From Glycomyces tritici (GTDB taxonomy: Bacteria; Actinomycetota; Actinomycetes; Mycobacteriales; Micromonosporaceae), in contig NZ_JAUEMJ010000002.1 of the NCBI RefSeq assembly GCF_030403505.1, positions 434,001 through 498,000 on the forward strand: 64,000 nt of DNA, written 5' to 3'. The notes beneath the pieces are model-generated. The model worked only from the letters and a program-made list of their open reading frames with translations, ran no database searches and was not told the DNA's origin. Every line of letters begins with the position of its first letter. The first letter of the stretch is position 1. Position numbers and translations under genes: made by a program. This document shows positions 50,818-58,661 of this stretch, piece after piece.

Positions 50818-52578
50818 TCAGTCCTCGCCGACGCTGATCCGCACGCGCGGCAGGTACCAGACCGCGGCGGCCGCCGCGGCGAGCGCGGCGGCGATCAGGA
50901 GCGGGATCGGGAACCCCAGGGCCACACCGGACTGCTCGAACTCGAGGTTCTCCAGGGCCGAGATCATCGGACCCGAGGACAGCATGTCCTGAAAGGTCAG
51001 CTGCTGCCAGAACAGGTCCTGGCCGTTGACCAGGAGCAGCGCCAGGCCCATGAGCCCGGTCATCGGCCAGGCCGCCTTGAGGAACGCCACGCGCGCCGCA
51101 CCGGGCTCGGCGCCGTCGATGAGGGCCGCGCGGCGCTGGTCCTCCAGCCCCCAGAACAGGGCCGTGAACACGAACAGCAGCGGCACCGCGATCCAGGCGC
51201 GGGCCGGGAACGACCCGATGACCATGTACTCGCCTTCGCCCGCAACGGCCTCGAGGTTCGCGGCCCCCAGCGGCCCGGACCCGATGAACAGCCACGGCGC
51301 GAACGGCAGCAGCAGCCAGCGCGAGGCGCTCCCCAAGGGGCGCAGCGCCCCCACGGCGTACCCGCCGATGGCCGCCACGGGCAGTGCGACGGCGGTGGTG
51401 ATGAGCGGCGGGCCCCACGTGCGGCGGATCGCCAGCCACAGGTCGGCGCCTTCGCGGGTGTCCTCGCCGATGCGGGCGAGCCAGGGCAGGAGGAGGGCGC
51501 CGACGGCCGCGAGCAGGAGCACGAGCGCGACGACGCCGATGACCGCCCTGGGCCGGGTCGGTGTCGGGTCGACCGGGTCGGGGGTCACGTCGATCCTGGT
51601 CCGGGCGGCGGTGAAGACGAGCGCGGCGCCGGTGCCGAGGGCCGCGAGGATCGCCATGAGCAGCACCGACTTCGCGCTGGACAGGCCCGGGGAGATCCCT
51701 GAGTAGAGGCCCCTGAAGATCTGGGCGACGGGGGTCTCGGCGCCTTCCGGCAGGCCGGTGACGACGCTGTAGGCGAAGGTCTGCAGGCCCGCCGCGGTGA
51801 TGGCGAGCGCGGCGAGGCAGGCCGTGACGGCGAGCGCGGACCTGCGTCCGGTCTCGCTGCCGCGCATAGCGGCGAGTCCGGCGAGGACGCCGAGGCCGAG
51901 CACGACACCGGCGATGAGGCCGGGCCAGTCGTACAGGCTCGCTTCGCGGTCGCTGCCGGAGACGGCGCGGTCGATGAGGCGGGCGACGGTGAGGGCGGCC
52001 GGGGCGAAGGTGATCGCGGCGAGGGCCCACACGACGGTGGCGGTGGTGCGCAGGCGGCGGCCGGCCCGGTGGAGGAGCCAGGCGGCGAGCGGGGCGAGGA
52101 CCGCTCCGGTGAGGACCATGGCGCCGACGGGCCCGGCGAGTCCTGCCAGGCCTGCGGTGAAGGCGCCTTCGGCGAACACCTCGTCGTAGTTGGCGGGGCC
52201 GGTGGTCTCGGCGGAGCCGAAGACGCTGAGGCCTTCGATGCGGCTGAGCTGGATGGTGCGGATCGTGGGCAGCAGGTAGGCGCTGACGAGGGCGACCAGG
52301 GGCACTGCGAGGAGGAGGAAGCCGAGGACGACGCGGGCGACGTCGGTCTGGGACTGGAGCAGTGTCGCGTAGGACCGGTCGAGGTCGGCCTGCGTCGGGC
52401 CGGTCCGCTCGGGGGCGGGGGCCGGGCGGGCTTCGGGCCGGGGCCGGGCGCCGGTGGAGCCGGGTCGCGGGGCGGTGGTGCGGTCGGGTCGCGGCGCGGG
52501 CAGGTACTGGGGCGCGATGCGGGCGGGGGCGGAGCGCGACGACGGGGGCGGGCCGCCTGCTCGGGGCGGTTGGTCCAT
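50818..52578 (-). CDS. Single-chain MalF/MalG-like ABC sugar permease, degenerate
   Basis: A 586-residue membrane protein. ATG 52578 lies behind AGGAGTG. A Pro/Arg-rich cytosolic N-terminus (1-80) precedes many membrane segments. Residues about 82-325 resemble a MalF-type half: the PANYDEVFAEGAF loop, and the late AYSVVTGLPEGAETPVAQIF plus SSAKSVLLMAIL. Its EAA loop is lost (GSETGRRSALAV). Residues about 345-580 resemble a MalG-type half, with an EAA-like loop at 484-504 (ALIDGAEPGAARVAFLKAAWP) and GQDLFWQQLTFQD. No binding protein or ATPase is adjacent. A real transporter would need partners elsewhere. Confidence 0.65.
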   Translation of the reverse strand: MDQPPRAGGPPPSSRSAPARIAPQYLPAPRPDRTTAPRPGSTGARPRPEARPAPAPERTGPTQADLDRSYATLLQSQTDVARVVLGFLLLAVPLVALVSAYLLPTIRTIQLSRIEGLSVFGSAETTGPANYDEVFAEGAFTAGLAGLAGPVGAMVLTGAVLAPLAAWLLHRAGRRLRTTATVVWALAAITFAPAALTVARLIDRAVSGSDREASLYDWPGLIAGVVLGLGVLAGLAAMRGSETGRRSALAVTACLAALAITAAGLQTFAYSVVTGLPEGAETPVAQIFRGLYSGISPGLSSAKSVLLMAILAALGTGAALVFTAARTRIDVTPDPVDPTPTRPRAVIGVVALVLLLAAVGALLLPWLARIGEDTREGADLWLAIRRTWGPPLITTAVALPVAAIGGYAVGALRPLGSASRWLLLPFAPWLFIGSGPLGAANLEAVAGEGEYMVIGSFPARAWIAVPLLFVFTALFWGLEDQRRAALIDGAEPGAARVAFLKAAWPMTGLMGLALLLVNGQDLFWQQLTFQDMLSSGPMISALENLEFEQSGVALGFPIPLLIAAALAAAAAAVWYLPRVRISVGED

Positions 52579-52697
52579 GAACACTCCTGTGTGGATAAAG
52601 GGTGGGAGGTCATGAGCATTATGCGCCACGTCACCTGGCGGAAATCAAGCGGGCACTGGCGCCGGAACGTGACCAACGGCGGCACAGTGGCACATCA

Positions 52698-52715
52698 CAT
52701 GTCATGCGTGACATG
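52698..52715. promoter_or_regulatory. Palindrome between permease-like and LysE genes
   Basis: CATGTCA-TGCG-TGACATG is a perfect 7-4-7 repeat between two divergent starts. A regulator site is likely, but no regulator gene is adjacent. Confidence 0.45.
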
Positions 52716-52786
52716 GCATTCGTAGCATCGGCGGCACGGCCGCGTAATGGGTTGCCGCCGCATGGCCCGGGTGCTTTGATCGAGGC

Positions 52787-53422
52787 ATGCCAAGCACCGC
52801 GCAGTACCTCGCGTTCGTCGTCGCCTCGCTCATTCTGATCCTCATCCCCGGCCCCTCGGTCATGTTCACCGTCAGCCGGGCCCTCGCCTACGGCCGTACG
52901 CAGGCGGTGCTCACCGCCTGGGGCAACGCGATAGGCACGTTCGCCGCCGCGACGCTCGCGGCGGTCGGACTGGGGGCGCTCATCCAGGAGTCGGCGCTGG
53001 CGTTCGCGATCGTGAAGTACGCAGGGGCGGCGTATCTGGTGTTCCTGGGCGTCAAGGCGCTCCGGGACCGCAAGGGGCTGATGGCGGGGCCCGAGGACGA
53101 GGCGGGGAGTCCGAAGCGGGCGCTGGCGACCATGGCGGAGGGGTTCATGGTGGGGATGCTGAACCCGAAGACGATCCTGTTCTTCCTGGCGATCCTCCCG
53201 CAGTTCGTCAATGCCGAGGGCGGTCCGGCGACGGCGCAGATGCTGCTGCTCGGCGCGACGTTCGCGGCGCTCGCGGCGGCCTGCGACACGGTGTGGGGAC
53301 TGGTGGCCGCGGCCGCGCGGGACGTCCTGCGCCGCCCGCGCCCGAAGCTGATCCTCAGCCGCACCGGCGGCACGGCCCTCATCGGCCTCGGCATCGCGGC
53401 GGCTGCGGGCGACCGGGCCTGA
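52787..53422 (+). CDS. LysE/RhtB-family amino acid exporter
   Basis: A 211-residue membrane protein with six hydrophobic segments. ATG 52787 lies behind GAGG. Signatures are ILILIPGPSVMFTVSRALAYGR at the N-terminus, VKYAGAAYLVFLGVKALRD, and GFMVGMLNPKTILFFLAILPQFV. It exports amino acids such as lysine, homoserine or threonine; specificity is not readable. It is divergent from the permease-like gene and upstream of the esterase gene, with its own end before the esterase promoter. Confidence 0.92.
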   Translation: MPSTAQYLAFVVASLILILIPGPSVMFTVSRALAYGRTQAVLTAWGNAIGTFAAATLAAVGLGALIQESALAFAIVKYAGAAYLVFLGVKALRDRKGLMAGPEDEAGSPKRALATMAEGFMVGMLNPKTILFFLAILPQFVNAEGGPATAQMLLLGATFAALAAACDTVWGLVAAAARDVLRRPRPKLILSRTGGTALIGLGIAAAAGDRA

Positions 53423-53444
53423 CCGACCTGGGGCCGGACCGCTC

Positions 53445-53482
53445 TGGGAGCGCTTGCATATCGAAGATCATAGATATATAGT
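53445..53482 (+). promoter_or_regulatory. Promoter of CE1-CBM2 esterase with CebR-like operator
   Basis: TTGCAT (-35, 53454-53459) and TATAGT (-10, 53477-53482) are 17 bp apart. A CebR-like site TGGGAGCGCTTGCA (53445-53458, 12 of 14 to TGGGAGCGCTCCCA) overlaps the -35. This is an ideal position for repression. Confidence 0.7.
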
Positions 53483-53577
53483 GTGTGGACCTCACGGCGA
53501 TCCCCATCGTTTCTCGGCTTCGCGGCCTCGTTCCCCGGGCCGTCACGACGCCGCCGGCAGCGTCAAGAGAGGACCCC

Positions 53578-54888
53578 ATGCCAGCCTTCACCCGCCCCCG
53601 CGTGCGCAGAGGACTGACGGCCGCGGCGGCCGCGGTGCTCGTCGCCGCGGCCGCGCTCGTCGCGGTCATGATCCCCCAGCCCGCGAACGCCGCGTCGCTC
53701 ACTCGAGTCGCGAACTTCGGGAGCAACCCGAGCAACCTCGAGATGTACCTCTACGTGCCGGACAACGTGGCCCCCGAGCCGGCCATGGTCCTCGGCATCC
53801 ACTGGTGCACCGGTTCGGCGAACGACTTCTACAACGGCACCGAGTGGGCGCGCCTGGCCGACCAGTACGGGTTCATCGTCGTCTACCCCTCGGTGACGCG
53901 TTCGAGCAAGTGCTGGGACGTCGCCTCCGCGGCCTCCTTGAGCGGCACCGGCTCCGACTCCGTCGGCATCAAGTCCATGATGGACTGGACGATCGCCGAG
54001 CACAATGTGGACACCGACCGGATCTTCTCGACGGGCATCTCCTCGGGCGCGATGATGACCAACGTGATGCTCGGCGTCTACCCCGAGGTCTTCGAGGCGG
54101 GCGCGGCGTTCTCCGGCGTCCCCTACACCTGCTTCAGGACCGGCAGCGACTCCGAGTGGAACTCGGAGTGCTCGCAGGGCCGGCTCAACCGCACCCCGCA
54201 GCAATGGGGCGACGAGGTGCGGACCACCAACCCGGGCTACGCCGGGCCGTGGCCGCGCATGCAGATCTGGCACGGCACCAATGACGACGTGCTGTTCTAC
54301 CAGAACTTCCAGGAGCAGATCGATCAGTGGACGAACGTCCACGGCACCGACCAGGCGCCCGAGCTCTCGGACACGCCGCAGGCGAACTGGAACCGGACCC
54401 GCTACGGCGGCACCGGGACCCAGGCGCCCGTGGAGGCGATCAGCCTCCAGGGGGTCGGCCACAACCTGATGGCGAACGGCATGGCGGCCAAGGCGCTCGC
54501 GTTCTTCGGGCTCGACAGGCCGGTGGACCCGTCCACGCCGGACACCAGTCCGAGCGACCCGGTCACCACCCCCACGGGCGGCCCCCCGGGCGGGTGCTCG
54601 GCGGCGATCAGGGTGGTCAGCAACTGGTACACGGGCTGGCAGGCCAATGTGGACGTGACTGCGGGCAGTGCCGCGATCAGCGGCTGGAAGCTCACCTGGA
54701 CCTGGCCGGGCGGCCAGACCATCTCCAGCTCCTGGAACGCGGGCGTGACCTCCGCGGGCTCGTCCGTGACGGCCGAGGACGTGGGCTGGAACGGCGCGGT
54801 CGCAGCGGGCCAGACCCGCACCTCCACCTGGGGCTTCATCGGCACGGGAACGGCGGCCACCCCCGCCGTGACGTGCACACCGGCCTGA
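53578..54888 (+). CDS. Secreted CE1-type esterase (acetylxylan/feruloyl, PHB-depolymerase-like) with CBM2
   Basis: A 436-residue extracellular esterase. ATG 53578 lies behind AGAGAGGA. Order: signal peptide (1-39, ending PANAAS), alpha/beta-hydrolase domain (about 40-315), Pro/Thr-rich linker (about 318-335), then CBM2 (about 338-436, CSAAIRVVSNWYTGWQANV to the final CTPA). Ser155 in GISSGAMM is the nucleophile; Asp in HGTNDDVLF and His in GVGHNLMANG complete the triad. It would remove acetyl or feruloyl groups from hemicellulose while bound to cellulose. Its promoter carries a CebR-like operator, and a strong terminator follows. Confidence 0.92.
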   Translation: MPAFTRPRVRRGLTAAAAAVLVAAAALVAVMIPQPANAASLTRVANFGSNPSNLEMYLYVPDNVAPEPAMVLGIHWCTGSANDFYNGTEWARLADQYGFIVVYPSVTRSSKCWDVASAASLSGTGSDSVGIKSMMDWTIAEHNVDTDRIFSTGISSGAMMTNVMLGVYPEVFEAGAAFSGVPYTCFRTGSDSEWNSECSQGRLNRTPQQWGDEVRTTNPGYAGPWPRMQIWHGTNDDVLFYQNFQEQIDQWTNVHGTDQAPELSDTPQANWNRTRYGGTGTQAPVEAISLQGVGHNLMANGMAAKALAFFGLDRPVDPSTPDTSPSDPVTTPTGGPPGGCSAAIRVVSNWYTGWQANVDVTAGSAAISGWKLTWTWPGGQTISSSWNAGVTSAGSSVTAEDVGWNGAVAAGQTRTSTWGFIGTGTAATPAVTCTPA

Positions 54889-54902
54889 CCCGCCCACCCC
54901 AG

Positions 54903-54936
54903 CGGGGCTGCGGGCGCTTGGGCGCCCGCAGCCCCG
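54903..54936. terminator. Bidirectional hairpin terminator
   Basis: A perfect 15-bp stem (54903-54917 with 54922-54936) with a TTGG loop lies between two convergent stop codons. Confidence 0.8.
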
Positions 54937-54943
54937 TCGGTCA

Positions 54944-55912
54944 CTACCGCGCCGGGGCGGTCGCCCGCAGACGGGCGCGCAGGAAGTCGAGGATCTCGCG
55001 GCGCGCGGGCCGTGCGGCGGGCACGGCGCTGGGGATGCTGATGAACTTGTGGACCGCGTTCGGGTACCCGGTGAAGCGGGCGTCGTTGCCGGCGGCGCGG
55101 AGGCGTTCGACGTACGCGCGGCCGTGGTCGTAGACCGGATCGAGCTCCCCGGCGACGGCCAGCGCGGGCGGGAGGCCGGTGAGGTCCGCGCTTTTCAAGG
55201 GGGACACCAGGTCCGGGTCGAAGTCCGGCGGCAGGGCGATCCTGCGGGCGAGGCCCAGTTCGGCGGCCGAGAGGCCGGGCTGCCCGATGTTGCGGGCGAC
55301 CGAGGGGTGGTCGGTCATGGTGGCGGTCCAGTCGAGGGCGGGGTAAACGAGGACTTGGGCGCTGATGGCCGGGCCGGTCTCGCGAGAGCGGAGTGCGAGC
55401 AGCGCGGCGAGGGCGCCTCCGGCGCTTTCGCCGAGGACGGCGATCCGGTGGGGGTCGAGGCCCCAGTCGAAGGGGTCGTCGGCGAGCCGGTCGAGCGTCT
55501 CGCAGGCGTCCTCGACGGGCGCGGGGAGCGGGTGCTCGGGGGCGAGGCGGTATTCGACGGCGACGACCACTGCGGGCAGTCGTGCCGCGAGACGGCTGTT
55601 GAGCCAGTCGTTCTGGGCGGCGGTGCCGGTGATGAAGCCGCCGCCGTGGAAGGAGAGCACGAGCGGCAGTCGGTCGTGGCGTCCCTTGGGGCGGTGGACC
55701 CGCAGCGTGAGGTCCCTGCCGGGGAGGTCGAGGGTGTGCTCTTCGATGCCGGCGCGGCGGTCGGGCAGCCCGGCGATGAGGCGCATGACCGGTGAGCGGA
55801 CGAGCCGGACAAGCTTTGCGCGGCCGACGATGACCTGGTCTTCGGTGAGTGCGTCCCAATCGGGTCGGTCCTTGAGGAGCAGTCGCGCGCCGAGCGGGGC
55901 TTTGGTGGTCAT
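54944..55912 (-). CDS. Alpha/beta hydrolase, HSL (hormone-sensitive-lipase) family
   Basis: A 322-residue carboxylesterase. ATG 55912 lies behind GGGAGGACC. The oxyanion motif is SFHGGGFITGTA, the nucleophile is in VLGESAGGALA, the acid is in AVAGELDPVYDHGRAY, and the catalytic His is in YPNAVHKFISI. There is no signal, so it is cytosolic. It is divergent from a TetR gene, with a 29-bp palindrome between their starts. Substrates are probably short acyl esters. Confidence 0.92.
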   Translation of the reverse strand: MTTKAPLGARLLLKDRPDWDALTEDQVIVGRAKLVRLVRSPVMRLIAGLPDRRAGIEEHTLDLPGRDLTLRVHRPKGRHDRLPLVLSFHGGGFITGTAAQNDWLNSRLAARLPAVVVAVEYRLAPEHPLPAPVEDACETLDRLADDPFDWGLDPHRIAVLGESAGGALAALLALRSRETGPAISAQVLVYPALDWTATMTDHPSVARNIGQPGLSAAELGLARRIALPPDFDPDLVSPLKSADLTGLPPALAVAGELDPVYDHGRAYVERLRAAGNDARFTGYPNAVHKFISIPSAVPAARPARREILDFLRARLRATAPAR

Positions 55913-55927
55913 GGGGTCCTCCCGGTT

Positions 55928-55956
55928 CAATTACGCTACCTTCGGTAGCGTAATTG
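55928..55956. promoter_or_regulatory. TetR operator, 29-bp palindrome
   Basis: Two perfect 13-bp arms (CAATTACGCTACC and its complement) flank TTC, midway between the hydrolase and TetR starts. This is the most symmetric site in the window and almost surely the TetR target. Confidence 0.85.
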
Positions 55957-55974
55957 CCAGGATAGCCTGATCCC

Positions 55975-56529
55975 GTGCAGGCATCCACTTCCCCGGGCGC
56001 CGGGCGTCCGCGCTCGGACCTCAACGCCGACGTGTTCGCCGCGACCTTGCGCTCGGTGCACGAGTGCGGTTACGCGGGCGCGACGATGGACCGGATCGCG
56101 GTCGCGGCGGGCGTCGCGAAGACGACGCTGTACCGGCGATGGCCCTCTAAGGGCGCGCTGATCACCGCCTGCCTCGTGGACGTGTTCGGCCCCGCGCCGA
56201 TCGTGAGCGAGGACCGGGAGGAGCTGCTGACCACCGCGGTCCGCTGGGGCGCGGCAAAGATCGCCGAGCCCGGCGTCGGCGCGGCGTTCGCGGGCGTCTT
56301 CACGGACGCCGTGAGCGACCCGGACCTGCGCGAGATCCTGTCGACGCAGTTGCAGGCGCCCTACCTGCGGGTCCTGCAGGACGCCCTCGGCGAGTCCGAG
56401 CAGCGCGTCCGGTTCGCCATCGACGTCATCATGGGCACACTGCTCCACCGCATGGGGATCTCGGGTGAGCCGATGGCCGAGGACGACGTCGAAGCGCTCA
56501 TCGCGATGGTCCTGGACGTCTTCCGCTGA
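55975..56529 (+). CDS. TetR/AcrR-family regulator
   Basis: A 184-residue repressor starting at GTG 55975. The N-terminal helix-turn-helix covers YAGATMDRIAVAAGVAKTTLYRRWPSKGALI. The C-terminal ligand domain is helical (TQLQAPYLRVLQDALGESEQRVRFAIDVIMGTLLHRMG). It likely represses itself and the divergent hydrolase through the 29-bp palindrome. The effector is unknown. Confidence 0.92.
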   Translation: MQASTSPGAGRPRSDLNADVFAATLRSVHECGYAGATMDRIAVAAGVAKTTLYRRWPSKGALITACLVDVFGPAPIVSEDREELLTTAVRWGAAKIAEPGVGAAFAGVFTDAVSDPDLREILSTQLQAPYLRVLQDALGESEQRVRFAIDVIMGTLLHRMGISGEPMAEDDVEALIAMVLDVFR

Positions 56530-56602
56530 GGGCGGTCCGGCGACCTAGACTGGGCCCACCATGTGCGCATCGACGCGCAGGACATGAACGGAGCCGCCTG
56601 AG

Positions 56603-57049
56603 ATGACCGAGTTTCCCGCCGAGGTCCGCGACCGGTTCGCCGGTGCGGGCATGGACCTCGACAAGCTGTTCTCCGCCGGCGAACTGGGCGACCGCATGGG
56701 GATCGACGTCCTCGAGGCCGCCCCGGAGCGGGTGGTCGCGCGGATGGCGGTCGAGGGGAACCGCCAGCCGTACGGGCTCCTGCACGGCGGCGCCTCGGCG
56801 GTCCTGGCCGAGACGCTCGGATCGGTCGGCGCGATGCTCCACGGCGGCCCCGAGAAGATCGCGGTCGGCGTGGACCTCAACGTGACCCACCACCGGGCGG
56901 TCCGCTCGGGCACCGTCACCGCGGTCGCGACCCCGATCCATCTCGGACGGTCCACCGCGACCTACGAGATCGTCGTCAGCGACGAAGCGGGCCGCCGCGT
57001 CTGCACCGGGCGGCTCACCTGCCTGATCCGGGAAGCGCCCCAGGCCTGA
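56603..57049 (+). CDS. PaaI-type hotdog-fold thioesterase
   Basis: A 148-residue acyl-CoA thioesterase-like protein starting at ATG 56603. The hotdog core contains NRQPYGLLHGGASAVLAETLGSVGA, with the conserved His-Gly-Gly and Glu, and ends VCTGRLTCLI. Members hydrolyse hydroxybenzoyl- or phenylacetyl-CoA. The substrate is not readable. It follows the TetR gene after about 70 bp and may be read through from it. Confidence 0.9.
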   Translation: MTEFPAEVRDRFAGAGMDLDKLFSAGELGDRMGIDVLEAAPERVVARMAVEGNRQPYGLLHGGASAVLAETLGSVGAMLHGGPEKIAVGVDLNVTHHRAVRSGTVTAVATPIHLGRSTATYEIVVSDEAGRRVCTGRLTCLIREAPQA

Positions 57050-57063
57050 ACCGCCGTCGCGCC

Positions 57064-57930
57064 TTACCGCTGCCGCTCAAGGAAGTCCGCGATGAGCGGG
57101 GCGATCTCCCCCAGGTGCGTCTCCAGGGCGAAGTGCCCGGCGTCGAAGAGGTGGAGTTCGGCCTCCGGCAGGTCCCGGAGGTAGGCGCGGGCGCCCGCCT
57201 CGGTGAAGAACGGGTCGCCGGTCCCCCAGACGATGAGGGCCGGCGGCGTGTGCTTGCGCAGCCACGCCTGCCAGCCGTCGTACCGCTCCACATTCGACTT
57301 GTAGTCGAAGGCCAGTGCGACCTGGGCCTCCTTGCGACCGGGCAGGTCGAGGTAGTGCTGGTCGAGCGTCCAGTTGTCCGGCGAGAGGCGCTCGGGCCGC
57401 CGCGTGCCCGTCTCGTACTGGAACCGGGTGCCTTCGAGCGTGAGCAGGTCGCGGATCTGGCCTTCGGCGCCGGTCTGCTCGGGGGCGAGCGCGATGAAGC
57501 CGCGGGCGGCGTCGGAGAGGCCGTCGGTGTAGGCGTTGCCGTTCTGGACGACGAGGCCGGTGACGAGCTCGGGCCGGCGCTCGGCGAGGCGCAGGCCCAC
57601 GGGCGCGCCGAAGTCGAAGAGGTACATCGCGAAGCGCTGCAGGCCGAGGCGGTCGACGAAGCCTTCGACGACGTCGGCGAGGCGGTCGAAGGTGTAGGTG
57701 AAGTCGGCGGGGGCGGTGGTCTGGCCGAAGCCGGGGTAGTCGGGGGCGATGAGCCGGTGGTCGGCGCCGAGGGCGTCGATGAGGCGGGCGAACTGGTGCG
57801 AGGCGGTGGGGAAGCCGTGCAGGAGGAGCAGGACGGGGGCGTCGGCGCGGTCGGGCACGGATTCGCGGTAGTGGACCTCGACGCCGTCGATGTCGACGCT
57901 GGTATGGCGGACCAAGGGGAGGCGGTTCAT
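57064..57930 (-). CDS. Alpha/beta hydrolase (epoxide hydrolase/haloalkane dehalogenase-like)
   Basis: A 288-residue soluble hydrolase starting at ATG 57930. The oxyanion motif is LLLHGFPTASHQF, the likely nucleophile Asp is in MYLFDFGAPVGLRLA (an Asp nucleophile, as in epoxide hydrolases and dehalogenases), the acid lies near VWGTGDPFFTEAG, and the His is in FDAGHFALETH. The substrate is unknown. It is divergent from the CGNR regulator, and their shared promoter holds repeated TAATGC sites. It is convergent with the thioesterase gene, with about 14 bp between. Confidence 0.88.
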   Translation of the reverse strand: MNRLPLVRHTSVDIDGVEVHYRESVPDRADAPVLLLLHGFPTASHQFARLIDALGADHRLIAPDYPGFGQTTAPADFTYTFDRLADVVEGFVDRLGLQRFAMYLFDFGAPVGLRLAERRPELVTGLVVQNGNAYTDGLSDAARGFIALAPEQTGAEGQIRDLLTLEGTRFQYETGTRRPERLSPDNWTLDQHYLDLPGRKEAQVALAFDYKSNVERYDGWQAWLRKHTPPALIVWGTGDPFFTEAGARAYLRDLPEAELHLFDAGHFALETHLGEIAPLIADFLERQR

Positions 57931-57958
57931 GGTTCACATGCTTTCTCGAGTTGATGAT

Positions 57959-58011
57959 GCATTAGGTTTCGATGGGTAATGCTAACGCATAGATCGGCCG
58001 ATGTAGCATTA
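57959..58011. promoter_or_regulatory. Repeated TAATGC half-sites between hydrolase and CGNR genes
   Basis: GCATTAG (57959-57965), TAATGCTA (57977-57984) and TAGCATTA (58004-58011) form inverted pairs across the divergent promoter region. They are likely CGNR-regulator binding sites. Confidence 0.6.
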
Positions 58012-58016
58012 GGGCC

Positions 58017-58574
58017 ATGAATGCGATGACACCGCTGGTCGGCGAGCCCTTGGCGATCGATCTGGTGAACACCCTGACCGCGGAAGGCGACCTGCTCCAG
58101 GACCCGGCAGCACTGGGCGCATGGCTCGCCCTCGAGGCGGAGCGACTGCCCGGATTCGACACGGCCGCCGACCGCGCCGCGCTCGACGCCGTCCGGTCGG
58201 TGCGCGGGCACGCAGCCGCCGCGTTCGGCGCGCTGGCCGAAGGGCGGCGGCCACCGGAGCCCGCCTTGCGGGGCCTCGCGGCCGCGGTGAACGCCGCCCC
58301 GAGCAGCACCCGGCTCACTTGGGACGGCGCGGGGGTGGCCGCCACGGTGCGGCGCGAGGGCGCCGCGGCCGAGCGGCTCGCCGCCGAGCTCGCTCAGGCC
58401 GCGGTCGACCTGCTCACCGATCCTGCCGTGGCGAAGCTGCGGCGGTGCGGCGCCGAGGACTGCGTGATGCTGTTCGTGCCCGCGCACCCGCGCCGCCAGT
58501 GGTGCTCCCCCGAGCGGTGCGGCAACCGCGTCCGCGTGGCCCGCTACTACGAGCGGCGAAAAGCAGGCCGCTGA
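58017..58574 (+). CDS. CGNR zinc-finger regulator (ABATE domain)
   Basis: A 185-residue DNA-binding protein. The C-terminal zinc finger is RRCGAEDCVMLFVPAHPRRQWCSPERCGNRVRVARYY, with Cys pairs and the CGNR signature. The N-terminal ABATE-like part opens with GEPLAIDLVNTL. ATG 58017 is the start; 58026 is a second choice. It probably controls itself and the divergent hydrolase through the TAATGC sites. Confidence 0.9.
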   Translation: MNAMTPLVGEPLAIDLVNTLTAEGDLLQDPAALGAWLALEAERLPGFDTAADRAALDAVRSVRGHAAAAFGALAEGRRPPEPALRGLAAAVNAAPSSTRLTWDGAGVAATVRREGAAAERLAAELAQAAVDLLTDPAVAKLRRCGAEDCVMLFVPAHPRRQWCSPERCGNRVRVARYYERRKAGR

Positions 58575-58661
58575 ACCACCGCGAACACCTCGGCGAAGCA
58601 ATGTCCACATTGCACTGACGCTGCGATTACTCGCAGCGGTGCGCCCCTGTGCGTGCCGCCC

